A DNA stretch of 50,676 bases from Rhodovibrionaceae bacterium. GTDB taxonomy: Bacteria; Pseudomonadota; Alphaproteobacteria; Kiloniellales; DSM-21159. Where the stretch lies: positions 1-50,676 of the forward strand of contig JANQIA010000254.1 of NCBI GenBank assembly GCA_028282405.1. The letters are read 5' to 3'. Positions 34,705 to 41,882 of this stretch are shown here, piece after piece. A program made the translations under genes and the position numbers. The notes under the pieces are model-generated. The model had not been told where the DNA came from and did not search any database. It saw only the letters and a program-made list of their open reading frames with translations. Position 1 is the stretch's first letter; each line of letters opens with the position of its first letter.

Positions 34705-35527
34705 GCTCGTCGTCGCCCAGTTGGTACTCGGCAAAACTATAAGGAGGCCAAGGACCGGTAATCTCGTGACTAAACCCGCATTCCGAGTAAGCGCCACGCA
34801 AATCCTCAACCAGTTCGAAGAACGCCCGCTTCCGCCCTCGGCCAACCAAACATGCGCCGTTGAAAACCATCTGGCCTTCGCGCCCATGCTCCTCGGCCCG
34901 ATGAAGCCGGCCGAAGGCGAACGAGCGGACGACACTCTCCAGTTGCTCGCCCGTATGCTTCAGGCACTGTATGATCGCCCGCTCGTTCGCCTCTTCCACG
35001 ACCCGCTCGTAGCGACGTAGCAGAAAGAATGCCCTACCCTCCGCCGCAGCATCGATCTCGGCTTTGAGCGCGACAATCTCCGGGGTCTCGTCAGCCAGCA
35101 GCCGGGCGAGTCGATCACGGACGCAGTATATCTTGAGGCCCCACTCGACAGCGCCGTAAATCTGTTCCATCACCTCGCGCAGCGCGTTACGGTTTCGTGC
35201 CAGCGCACCCAGCACGCCCTGATCATCGTTGAACATGACACCGAGGCGGAACGGCAGCACCGACTCCTTGTCGGACAGCCCCTGCAGAACCCGGTGGTGC
35301 TGCAGGACTAGGCTTTCAGCATTGCCACGGTTCTCCAAGAGTGCACTGAGCGATGCACCGTGATGCAAGGTCAGGTCGCTAACGACTGCCGTGAAGTGGC
35401 CGAAAGACAGGAAGCGGGGCGGCGCAAAGGTCACGCCGGACAGGACAATTGGCTCCTCGACACACCCGCCATCGGGAACAGTCGTTACGACCCCGTAAAC
35501 ATATACGACGGAACGTTGTGCCGACAT
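34694..35527 (-). CDS. Gas vesicle GvpF/GvpL-family protein (third copy)
   Basis: 277 residues starting MSAQRSVVYVYGVVTT. Family features are FTAVVSDLTLHHG, KESVLPFRLGVMF and the end GPWPPYSFAEY. ATG 35527 has AGGGA seven bases upstream; ATG 35545 and TTG 35557 are alternatives and would overlap the J-domain gene slightly. It lies between the GvpF/L-J fusion and the short GvpA paralogue. Confidence 0.9.
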   Translation of the reverse strand: MSAQRSVVYVYGVVTTVPDGGCVEEPIVLSGVTFAPPRFLSFGHFTAVVSDLTLHHGASLSALLENRGNAESLVLQHHRVLQGLSDKESVLPFRLGVMFNDDQGVLGALARNRNALREVMEQIYGAVEWGLKIYCVRDRLARLLADETPEIVALKAEIDAAAEGRAFFLLRRYERVVEEANERAIIQCLKHTGEQLESVVRSFAFGRLHRAEEHGREGQMVFNGACLVGRGRKRAFFELVEDLRGAYSECGFSHEITGPWPPYSFAEYQLGDDEHAA

Positions 35528-35537
35528 GATGGTGTCC

Positions 35538-36554
35538 CTATCCATCGCCGATGGCAAATGCCGGCTCAGTCCGGTTCACCGCGATTAGGACTGGTCCGCG
35601 GGCATCAACATATGAGGAGAGTGTCGTGAACGCATCATTCAGTTCGGCGATTCGTTCGCCTACGTCGGTACCGCCCGAGGTGTCCGGGTGTACCAGCTTG
35701 GCGAGCCGCCGGTACGCCGCTTGCACTGTCTTGGCGTCTTGAATGACATCCAGTTCCAGTAGCCGCCGAGCTCGAGCGATTTTATCTGCGTCAAGGAACG
35801 ATAATTCGACAGTTGCGAAACTGTACGACGGCAAAGGGCCGATGCAGCGGAATGTCAACTTACCATCATATGACGCATCGAGTGTTTCGAGGCTGTCATC
35901 AAGCGCGGCGGCCTTCTGGTCATCGATCAGCAGTGCGATGTTCAACACCATTCGGTCGTCCATAAGCGCATTGGTGACGGCGTCCTCTGCTATCTTCCGC
36001 AAGACCTCCGCAATAACGTCACTCACTTCCTCACGGCGCCGGTCAAAAAACTGCTTGGCGAGCACACCAAGTCGCGCCACAGCGACGGGATCGGGCGCGC
36101 CAGCACTCGTCATCAACTGCTGCTTCAGCTCGACGATCTTAGGGTTGGCGGCGATGGCGGCGAAAACGGGCTCCGGATCCCAAGTTACCAGAATCTCGAA
36201 CTGCGTTCTTCCTTTCATCCGTTGGAGTGCATCGGCGAACGCTGCGGCACCATTTGTGAGACAGCGCACGACACTTCCTCCATCAGGGGCCACAGTGCCG
36301 AACTTGACCGGAAGGACTGGTGTCCATGCCATGACGCGCTCGATGACTTCCTGGTGCGCCAGCAGCATCCGAGCCAACTCCTGGCGATCGCCAGTGACAG
36401 GCGAAGACGTAGCCGCGTTCTTTACGACGGCAGCGAAGTGTCTGCCCTTGATCAGATAGATCTCGTCGTCAAGCCTTTCGGGAAGCCATCCCCCTTCGGG
36501 ATTCGGCACGATCGCATAGAGATAGCGCGCGGTGTCGCGATGGTTGCTTGACAT
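35538..36554 (-). CDS. GvpF/GvpL protein fused to a C-terminal J-domain
   Basis: Residues 10-250 are a GvpF/L protein (YLYAIVPNPEGG; TPVLPVKFGTVAP; DRMVLNIALLIDDQ; CIGPLPSYSFATVEL). About 75 further residues then form a J-domain-like unit at about 263-316: ARRLLELDVIQDA, TVQAAYRRLAKLVHPDTSGG with the His289-Pro290-Asp291 triad, and RIAELNDAFTTLSSY. J-domains recruit and stimulate Hsp70 (DnaK). This protein could bring DnaK to GvpA during vesicle assembly. The start is ATG 36554, five bases after gvpJ; the frame to 36686 is a shadow. The assignment rests on the HPD triad and its flanking helices, which I consider good. Confidence 0.85.
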   Translation of the reverse strand: MSSNHRDTARYLYAIVPNPEGGWLPERLDDEIYLIKGRHFAAVVKNAATSSPVTGDRQELARMLLAHQEVIERVMAWTPVLPVKFGTVAPDGGSVVRCLTNGAAAFADALQRMKGRTQFEILVTWDPEPVFAAIAANPKIVELKQQLMTSAGAPDPVAVARLGVLAKQFFDRRREEVSDVIAEVLRKIAEDAVTNALMDDRMVLNIALLIDDQKAAALDDSLETLDASYDGKLTFRCIGPLPSYSFATVELSFLDADKIARARRLLELDVIQDAKTVQAAYRRLAKLVHPDTSGGTDVGERIAELNDAFTTLSSYVDARGPVLIAVNRTEPAFAIGDG

Positions 36555-36559
36555 GACGT

Positions 36560-36877
36560 TTACCCCGGCTCCTGTTCGGACGATTGCGCCAGCAACGTCT
36601 CGAGACGGGCGATACGCTCCTGCAAAGCGGCATTCTGCTCGTCTGACTTTGCGATCGACGTAGCCAGAAAGGGATCGTTCTGCCACCAGTCGATACCCAT
36701 CTCCATCGCCTTGTCGACCGACGCGATCAGCAAACGCAGCCGAATGTTGAGGAGCTCCACACCGACCAGGGAGATTGTCACGTCGCCAGCGATGACGACG
36801 CCCTTGTCGAGGACCCGATCGAGCACATCCGCCAGCCCGACGGATTGGATGGAGTGCTCCATGCTACCGTTGCGCAT
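36560..36877 (-). CDS. gvpJ: GvpA-family paralogue GvpJ
   Basis: The 105-residue protein has a GvpA core (LADVLDRVLDKGVVIAGDVT, then ISLVGVELLNIRLRLLIASV) followed by a longer C-terminal tail with DKAMEMGIDWW and a heptad-like helix (LQERIARLETLLAQ). This extended form is typical of GvpJ, a minor component active early in vesicle formation. ATG 36877 has GGAGG five bases upstream; ATG 36862 is possible. Confidence 0.87.
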   Translation of the reverse strand: MRNGSMEHSIQSVGLADVLDRVLDKGVVIAGDVTISLVGVELLNIRLRLLIASVDKAMEMGIDWWQNDPFLATSIAKSDEQNAALQERIARLETLLAQSSEQEPG

Positions 36878-36904
36878 TCTTGCCTCCTTGACCTGCCCAA
36901 GCGC

Positions 36905-37186
36905 TCAGCGAACAAGACCTGCGGCCCGCTCAACCAGAACCGCCGTCCTGTCCCGCAGCCGTGACACCTCTTGGCACAAGCGGCAGTTCGAGTTGTCGAC
37001 ATCATAGGCTGTGCAGCTCAGCAACTTGCCGACAGTGCATCGCAGCTCGCTCGCCAGCAGCGCCTTCGCTGCCGGGCTTTGAGCCTGGTTGATGGAGACC
37101 GTGATCTGCTCGATCTCACGTTCAGTAGGAGCGAACAGGTCGATGGGACAGTCGATACCAACTTTCCCGGAAGCGCCGCGTCTCAC
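36905..37186 (-). CDS. Unrecognised small protein with five Cys, within the gvp cluster
   Basis: A 93-residue protein whose start codon overlaps the gvpO stop as ATGA, so it is surely translated with it. It has five cysteines (CPIDLF, LRCTV, SCTAYD, and CRLC in NSNCRLCQEV), the last two as C-x-x-C, and is otherwise helical with an amphipathic C-terminus (VSRLRDRTAVLVERAAG). I do not recognise a named Gvp family. The CxxC pair may bind a metal or be redox-active; that is a guess. Confidence 0.7.
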   Translation of the reverse strand: MRRGASGKVGIDCPIDLFAPTEREIEQITVSINQAQSPAAKALLASELRCTVGKLLSCTAYDVDNSNCRLCQEVSRLRDRTAVLVERAAGLVR

Positions 37187-37593
37187 ATCGACTCTCCCAC
37201 CTGATCGCGGAAATAGCGGCGACCACGGCGATAGTCGATGATGTCGCCCGTCTTATCCAAGCCCACGACGTACTCGGCCAAAACATCCGTGGCCGGCGGG
37301 ATCCGACTGAGCTCGACCACCGTGATCGTCATTCGCCAGCCATCTTCCACACGACCGAATTCGGATACGCTGTCGATCGGGTAGCCGGTGAGCTCCTTCA
37401 ATTGTCCTTTGGCCTTCTCGATCAAGTCGACCGGCCGCAGTCGAGGCGTCATGGGCGTCTTGCTCTCCGGTGCGGCACTCTCTCCCGTTCCGCTCGCCCG
37501 ACCGGCGGCCGCCTTGGGCGTCTTCGCCCCACTTGGAGCCGTCTCCGGCCTAACAGCTTCACGCGGCCCGGAAGGCGAATTTGGCTTAGCCAT
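37183..37593 (-). CDS. gvpO: Gas vesicle protein GvpO
   Basis: The C-terminal 90 residues match GvpO: LIEKAKGQLKELTGYPIDSV, then DGWRMTITVVELSRIPPATD, LAEYVVGLD and YRRGRRYFR. The first 45 residues are a Pro/Ala/Ser/Lys-rich flexible tail, as in many GvpO proteins. GvpO is essential for vesicles in haloarchaea and common in bacterial clusters. The gene overlaps gvpG by eight bases. Confidence 0.9.
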   Translation of the reverse strand: MAKPNSPSGPREAVRPETAPSGAKTPKAAAGRASGTGESAAPESKTPMTPRLRPVDLIEKAKGQLKELTGYPIDSVSEFGRVEDGWRMTITVVELSRIPPATDVLAEYVVGLDKTGDIIDYRRGRRYFRDQVGESM

Positions 37594-37828
37594 CGTCCCT
37601 GACCTCTCTTGCCGTTTTCAGGCGCTGCAAAAGCACCTCTTCCTGCGCTTCGAAATCGGTGAGTTCGATCTCGCCAAGATCGAGTTGCAACTCCAGCTCC
37701 GCTAAGTCGCCGCGTATCTTGTCTTCGTCATAGAGTTCAGCTCTGGCCTGGTCGTCGATCGTTCGGGCCAGCCACAGCACCCCTCGAAGTGGTCCCAACA
37801 CCGGTGCGGTAAGAATTCGCCCGAGCAT
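37586..37828 (-). CDS. gvpG: Gas vesicle protein GvpG
   Basis: 80 residues from ATG 37828, two bases after the gvpF stop. The N-terminus MLGRILTAPVLGPLRGVLWL is hydrophobic and typical of GvpG; the rest is an acidic helical coiled coil (LAELELQLDLGEIELTDFEA). GvpG is a small assembly factor nearly always next to gvpF, as here. Confidence 0.88.
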   Translation of the reverse strand: MLGRILTAPVLGPLRGVLWLARTIDDQARAELYDEDKIRGDLAELELQLDLGEIELTDFEAQEEVLLQRLKTAREVRDDG

Positions 37829-37830
37829 GT

Positions 37831-38610
37831 TCAGACCACCACCTCGGCGTCCCAATCGACAACGATATTGATGAAATTGTAAGGCGGCACAGGGCCGACA
37901 TACTTGAACATCAGCCGGTCACGGAACTTCTCGTCCAGCGCCTGCACTGCGGCGTCGACGTCTGGCTCCTTCGCCGCATCGACCAGCAACGCGGCGTTCA
38001 GCACCATGCGGTCGCTGGTGATCTTGTTGGTGCGTGTCTTGTACACATGCGGCCGGATGCAGGAGAGGATGGCCTCCTCTTCGCGTACACGCTTCTGGCT
38101 CAGCGCCTTTTCCACCGCCTCGCCAAGCCAAATCCGCTCATAGTAGGTCTCGGCCAACGAACGCCCCTCAAGAGCATCGCGCATTTTTCGGATGGCTTCG
38201 TTTTCATGCACCACCTCTTCGACGGCGACACCTTCGTACCAGAATGCTTTCAAACCGAGCTCGACACGGCCTTCCATGCCGCCAAGAAGCTGCGTGAATT
38301 CGTCGTAGCGGGGCGCCAGGAGCTTCGTTCTGATTGCCGCGGGGTCCGGCGAGATGGTGCCGAAACGAACAGGCAGGAGATCGAACTCCTCCATCACATC
38401 GTCAAGCACCAGCATGTGCGCCATCAAATTGCGCCGGCTGTTGTCATATTCCATCACGGGAGAGTCGCTGACCACGGCCGCCAATCTTCTGTGATTGATG
38501 GTATGAACCAAGTCTCCACGTTCGCCGATGCCGCGCACACGGAACTCGCGCGGCTCCGAGCACTCGACAATCGCATAGAGGTATTTGCCTTCGGCCACCT
38601 CCGGCTCCAT
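37831..38610 (-). CDS. gvpF: Gas vesicle protein GvpF (GvpF/GvpL family, first copy)
   Basis: A 259-residue protein with all family landmarks: KYLYAIVECSEPREF, RRLAAVVSDSPV, FDLLPVRFGTISPD, SDRMVLNAALLVD and FKYVGPVPPYNFINIVV. It is the most canonical of the four copies. Its start overlaps the gvpH stop by one base (TAATG) and gvpG follows, the usual F-G order. GvpF binds GvpA and is found on the inner face of the vesicle in some systems. Confidence 0.92.
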   Translation of the reverse strand: MEPEVAEGKYLYAIVECSEPREFRVRGIGERGDLVHTINHRRLAAVVSDSPVMEYDNSRRNLMAHMLVLDDVMEEFDLLPVRFGTISPDPAAIRTKLLAPRYDEFTQLLGGMEGRVELGLKAFWYEGVAVEEVVHENEAIRKMRDALEGRSLAETYYERIWLGEAVEKALSQKRVREEEAILSCIRPHVYKTRTNKITSDRMVLNAALLVDAAKEPDVDAAVQALDEKFRDRLMFKYVGPVPPYNFINIVVDWDAEVVV

Positions 38611-39158
38611 TAGGGCGCCATCCTTTTCCCGGCTCGGACTTCAAGCAAACCGTTGCTGTAGCTCATTCCGAGACTGTCTTCCGCGACTGGCACCGACAGC
38701 CACAGTTCTTTGGCATACTGCCGTTCACCGATCGTCTTGATTGTCAGCCTCTCGCCGTCCACCCGGACCAGGATTTCATCCTCGAAGACGCCCGGAAGCT
38801 CGACTCTCACGACGATCTCGTCGCCTTGATCAAGCACATCGACCAGGGGCTCGTGGACATCTCCGACGATGAACCCGTCCGCGCGCGGGTGCAGGTTGCC
38901 GAAGGTCTCGATGCGCGGCTCTCCACCGACGAGTCCGCTGCGGATGCTGAGGCCGTAAACCCCGCGCGCCTGGTCACCCAAGCCCCAGATACGAAACTCG
39001 CCGCGGCGTTCGATATGAGCTTCTCCCGCGTCGGCTAGTTTGCGGAGCAGATCAGCGAAGTTGCCGAGCCGCCGAAACAGCACTCCGAAGTCGAGCGTGA
39101 CGTCATTCAAGCTGCCGCTACGCTCTGGCGAGTCCTCTCCGTTCCGTTCATCGGTCAT
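38610..39158 (-). CDS. gvpH: Gas vesicle protein GvpH (Hsp20/alpha-crystallin-like)
   Basis: The last 80 residues form an Hsp20-like beta sandwich: EPLVDVLDQGDEIVVRVELP, then GERLTIKTIG and the NG-L motif MSYSNGLLEV. The first part (LDFGVLFRRLGNFADLL) matches the N-terminus of GvpH. ATG 39158 is the likely start, giving 182 residues; the frame extends to 39182. GvpH is thought to act as a chaperone for vesicle proteins. Together with the J-domain protein in the cluster, two chaperone-like parts are present. Confidence 0.88.
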   Translation of the reverse strand: MTDERNGEDSPERSGSLNDVTLDFGVLFRRLGNFADLLRKLADAGEAHIERRGEFRIWGLGDQARGVYGLSIRSGLVGGEPRIETFGNLHPRADGFIVGDVHEPLVDVLDQGDEIVVRVELPGVFEDEILVRVDGERLTIKTIGERQYAKELWLSVPVAEDSLGMSYSNGLLEVRAGKRMAP

Positions 39159-39208
39159 GGCTGATCCTGGCTTTAGCGGCAAAGGCAGAAAATCACATTG
39201 GCCGCCTT

Positions 39209-39568
39209 CTAGTAGTCGATCGAAATGGTCCGCCTTTCCGACGCAGCGCTCGCGCGCAACTCCGCCCGCGCGGGCTGCCGCCTCCCGAAGACTGCTCGAT
39301 GCTCTTGGGGGCGTGGAGGCCGATCGGCGAGCAGCAGTGAGCGTATGGCATCGATCTGTCGACAGATGCCACCCAACCTATCTTCGATCGCCGCCTTCCG
39401 CTGTTCCCACATGCCAAGCTCTCGCTCCAGCCGCGCGCGTTCGTTCTCCAAACGGGCAAACCGAGTGACCTGCTGATGCCGCTCACGCGGCAGTTTCGCT
39501 TGAACAAGAGTCTGCATGGTCACCACTTCGCCAACGCTTCTGGCTCCACCCTTCGGTCGATCAACCAT
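39209..39568 (-). CDS. Small coiled-coil Gvp accessory protein (GvpV-like?)
   Basis: 119 residues from ATG 39568, overlapping the gvpN stop by eight bases. A long charged helix (FARLENERARLERELGMWEQ, then RKAAIEDRLGGICRQIDAIR) forms a coiled coil; the C-terminus is basic. Its place right after gvpN is where gvpV is found in Gram-negative clusters, and the size agrees, so I suggest a GvpV-like role. The match is by context and style, not by a firm motif. Confidence 0.6.
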   Translation of the reverse strand: MVDRPKGGARSVGEVVTMQTLVQAKLPRERHQQVTRFARLENERARLERELGMWEQRKAAIEDRLGGICRQIDAIRSLLLADRPPRPQEHRAVFGRRQPARAELRASAASERRTISIDY

Positions 39569-40583
39569 GCCCACCCCCTGTTTGAATGGAAGCGACCCTG
39601 TCTTGTTCCGTCCTCTGCCTGTCGGCCTTGGCGGCGGGAGGACGCGGGGAGCAATGATGCTCAATCAGACTCAACAGCATTTTCTGCTGCTGAGCACGCA
39701 TGTTTGCCGACTTGCCAGCGAATGCCGATTTGGAACCGAGCACGTCGAGGCAAACCTGAACAAAGTAAGCATCCTCGATCGATGGTTTCAGCTTCTGCTG
39801 AGCGACGACCCGTGAGATCATGACGCTGGTCCGCAAGGTCGGCACCTGATCGTATTCGCCTGTGTCGCGGAACTCGCGCACCAGATCAACTATTGGCCCG
39901 ACCTGATGGTGGGGCAGACCGGACCTGGCCGTCGCAACAGCGACTTCCAGTTCGCGGTCGGCTCGATCGACATCAATCGTCACGATACGGTCGCCAAGCG
40001 CATCCTGAGCCTCATGCACACCGGCATATTCCTGCGGGTTACTGGTAAAGATCACCCGGAAGTCGGGATGCACTTTGATGTAGGGCTCATCCTGGTTCTG
40101 TGCTGGCAGGACCAGCAGCCCCTCTTCAAGCACGCTAAGCAGGACATTGTTTGCCTCAGCACGCGAACGGGTAAACTCGTCATAGATGAGCGTGAAACCT
40201 TCTCGGCAAGCCGTGGTCAGGCGGTGATCCGCCCAGCGCTTGTCGGCACTTTCCTCGACTTTCGTAACGGTATGTATGAACTTGTCGACGACCCGGCGGT
40301 AGTTGTAGCCATGCTGGGTACCGACCAGGTTCGAGGTCACCATTTCCTCGTCGCCGGTAATCATCACCGTCGGCCGGTTGAGTTGCGCTGCCGTATGCAG
40401 GGCAAGCGTGGTCTTGCCTGTTCCAGCCGGCCCGCGGAAGTGCACCGAGAAGCCTGCATTTAGATAGGCCAGCGCGCGCTTGGCGATTGATTTGACGCTG
40501 TCAGTCTGCACGAAGTCACCACGTGCCCGCGGCGTCAACGTCGTGACTCCATCCGAATACTCAGCGGTAGCCGCAGCTGGCAT
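39561..40583 (-). CDS. gvpN: Gas vesicle AAA+ ATPase GvpN
   Basis: A MoxR-type AAA+ ATPase. Counted from ATG 40583, Walker A is GPAGTGKT at 51-58 and Walker B is LIYDE at 132-136, with sensor Asn in FTSNPQEYAG. Family signatures include YLNAGFSVHFRGPAG and SNLVGTQHGYNYRRVVDKFI. ATG 40583 follows an AAGGGGTGGG stretch; a GTG at 40607 would add eight residues. GvpN uses ATP for vesicle growth and shape, probably acting on GvpC or GvpA. Confidence 0.93.
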   Translation of the reverse strand: MPAAATAEYSDGVTTLTPRARGDFVQTDSVKSIAKRALAYLNAGFSVHFRGPAGTGKTTLALHTAAQLNRPTVMITGDEEMVTSNLVGTQHGYNYRRVVDKFIHTVTKVEESADKRWADHRLTTACREGFTLIYDEFTRSRAEANNVLLSVLEEGLLVLPAQNQDEPYIKVHPDFRVIFTSNPQEYAGVHEAQDALGDRIVTIDVDRADRELEVAVATARSGLPHHQVGPIVDLVREFRDTGEYDQVPTLRTSVMISRVVAQQKLKPSIEDAYFVQVCLDVLGSKSAFAGKSANMRAQQQKMLLSLIEHHCSPRPPAAKADRQRTEQDRVASIQTGGGHG

Positions 40584-40657
40584 TCTATTCACCCACCCCT
40601 TAGACACATCATCGACATCTTGCGCACCGTGCTACCTGCAGACTTTCGGCTGCATCG

Positions 40658-41338
40658 TCAGCCGGCAGTCTGATCGCCATCCGATTTCGGCGCTTTGCCC
40701 GAAGGTTTCGACGCCCCACTTTCGGACTTCGCTTCCGTACCTGCCGACTTGAGCGCAGTATTGGCGGGCTTCGATGAAGCACTTGCGGGCTTCGCGGCCT
40801 TCGGATTTGGTGATGCCTTGGAGTGGAAAGCAGGAGCTTTCGAAGACCTCGCGTCTCCTCCGCGCTTGCTTTGCCTACGCGCATGCTGTTGCCAAATGCG
40901 ATTTGCGCGAGAACGGTCCTCTCTCAACGCCCCGACAAAACTCTCGGCCTCGACGAGTGTCGCCTCGACCTTTGCACGAAGATCGGCCAGATAGGCCGCC
41001 CGGCTGGCCGCTTCACGCGCGCCCATCGCCTCTCTGTCACTTGCGTAGCCGTCCAGCAAATCGTCCACGAACGCACGCAGACCTGAAGCGAAGTCAGCCA
41101 GCTCGCCCCTCAATCGCAGACCGCCGCTGCGCCGCTCGGCGGCAAATCCATCGATAAGATCGTCAGCCCTGCCGCGAATGATCGCCGCCTGACTGAAAAT
41201 CCCCTTCAACTCAGAGTCGACCTTCCCCGCGTGGCTGGCCATTACCTCTGCCAAACCCTCATACACCGCGGAGAGTCGCTTTTCCTGAGCCGCTTCGAGC
41301 CTCTCCGTCAGTTGCGTCATGTTGCTCGCTAGACTCAT
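40658..41338 (-). CDS. GvpC-like outer gas vesicle protein with Ala/Lys/Ser-rich tail
   Basis: 226 residues from ATG 41338, with GGAGG nine bases upstream. Residues 7-150 are almost all amphipathic helix in loose repeats (ERLEAAQEKRLSAVYEGLAE; LRGELADFASGLRAFVDDLL; AYLADLRAKVEATLVEAESF), as expected of GvpC, which wraps and stiffens the vesicle. From about 155 on there is a low-complexity basic tail with repeated K-x-A/S and KP steps. Lying directly between gvpA and gvpN it is in the standard gvpC place. Sequence similarity between GvpC proteins is poor, so the call is by position and form. Confidence 0.7.
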   Translation of the reverse strand: MSLASNMTQLTERLEAAQEKRLSAVYEGLAEVMASHAGKVDSELKGIFSQAAIIRGRADDLIDGFAAERRSGGLRLRGELADFASGLRAFVDDLLDGYASDREAMGAREAASRAAYLADLRAKVEATLVEAESFVGALREDRSRANRIWQQHARRQSKRGGDARSSKAPAFHSKASPNPKAAKPASASSKPANTALKSAGTEAKSESGASKPSGKAPKSDGDQTAG

Positions 41339-41425
41339 TTTTTGCGCCCCTCCAACAATGCAGACTGTTTTCATCAACCGCAGGGGTCACGCCCATATAG
41401 GCCCGCCCCTGCGCATCGCGGTTCA

Positions 41426-41638
41426 CTAAGCTGCTTGGGCCCCGGCCGTTAGGCCGACTGCTTCGGCATACTTGAGGTAGGTGTCGACACCAGCGACGAC
41501 GACCCGGGCCTCAACCGCCAGCAGCTCAATGCCGACCAGCGAGACGCGTGCCCACGCATCGACGATAACCCCTTTGTCGAGGATGCGGTCGACTACCTCC
41601 GCAAGGCTGCTCGATGCGTTCACTTTTTCAATGGCCAT
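41426..41638 (-). CDS. gvpA: Major gas vesicle structural protein GvpA
   Basis: The 70-residue protein is a classic Gvp[21 protein letters not shown], then [20 protein letters not shown] and [13 protein letters not shown]. GvpA forms the ribbed protein wall of gas vesicles. The start ATG 41638 has a GAGGAG site nine bases upstream; the longer frame to 41842 runs through the operator and is not coding. It is the first gene of the cluster and is followed by an 87-base gap before the GvpC-like gene. The leader between the operator pair and the ATG is about 120 bases long. Confidence 0.95.
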   Translation of the reverse strand: MAIEKVNASSSLAEVVDRILDKGVIVDAWARVSLVGIELLAVEARVVVAGVDTYLKYAEAVGLTAGAQAA

Positions 41639-41760
41639 TCTTATCTTCTCCTCACTGTAAGACGGCTCTGAAACTCTGAGAGCACGCGCATCCTTACAGA
41701 CGTGCGCCGGAGGTTCATCCGGGGAGATTCCGCAATCCATAAGGAAGATCGGACACTGGG

Positions 41761-41797
41761 TGCGGGATAACCCGCATGTGGTGCGGGTTATCCCGTG
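41761..41797. promoter_or_regulatory. Paired palindromes upstream of gvpA
   Basis: Two near-palindromes TGCGGG-N4-CCCGCA and TGCGGG-N4-CCCGTG have centres 21 bases apart, two turns of helix. Together they also form a perfect large inverted repeat (14-base arms, 41763-41776 and 41782-41795, with TGTGG between). They lie about 125 bases before gvpA and 86 bases after the response-regulator stop. A dimeric regulator bound on one face is the likely reading; a terminator hairpin is less likely, because no T-run follows in the minus direction. Confidence 0.6.
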
Positions 41798-41882
41798 TAT
41801 CGCCAGCCCGCATCGATACAGCAGCAATTCGACATACGGCATCGCGAGATCGACAGAATGCGCGTGAGCATTCTTCTACGGC

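Noticed and set aside
41761-41797. Rho-independent terminator for the response regulator
   Set aside because: The large dyad would make a strong stem, but no T-run follows on the minus strand, and the two inner palindromes with 21-base spacing point to protein binding. It is not fully excluded.
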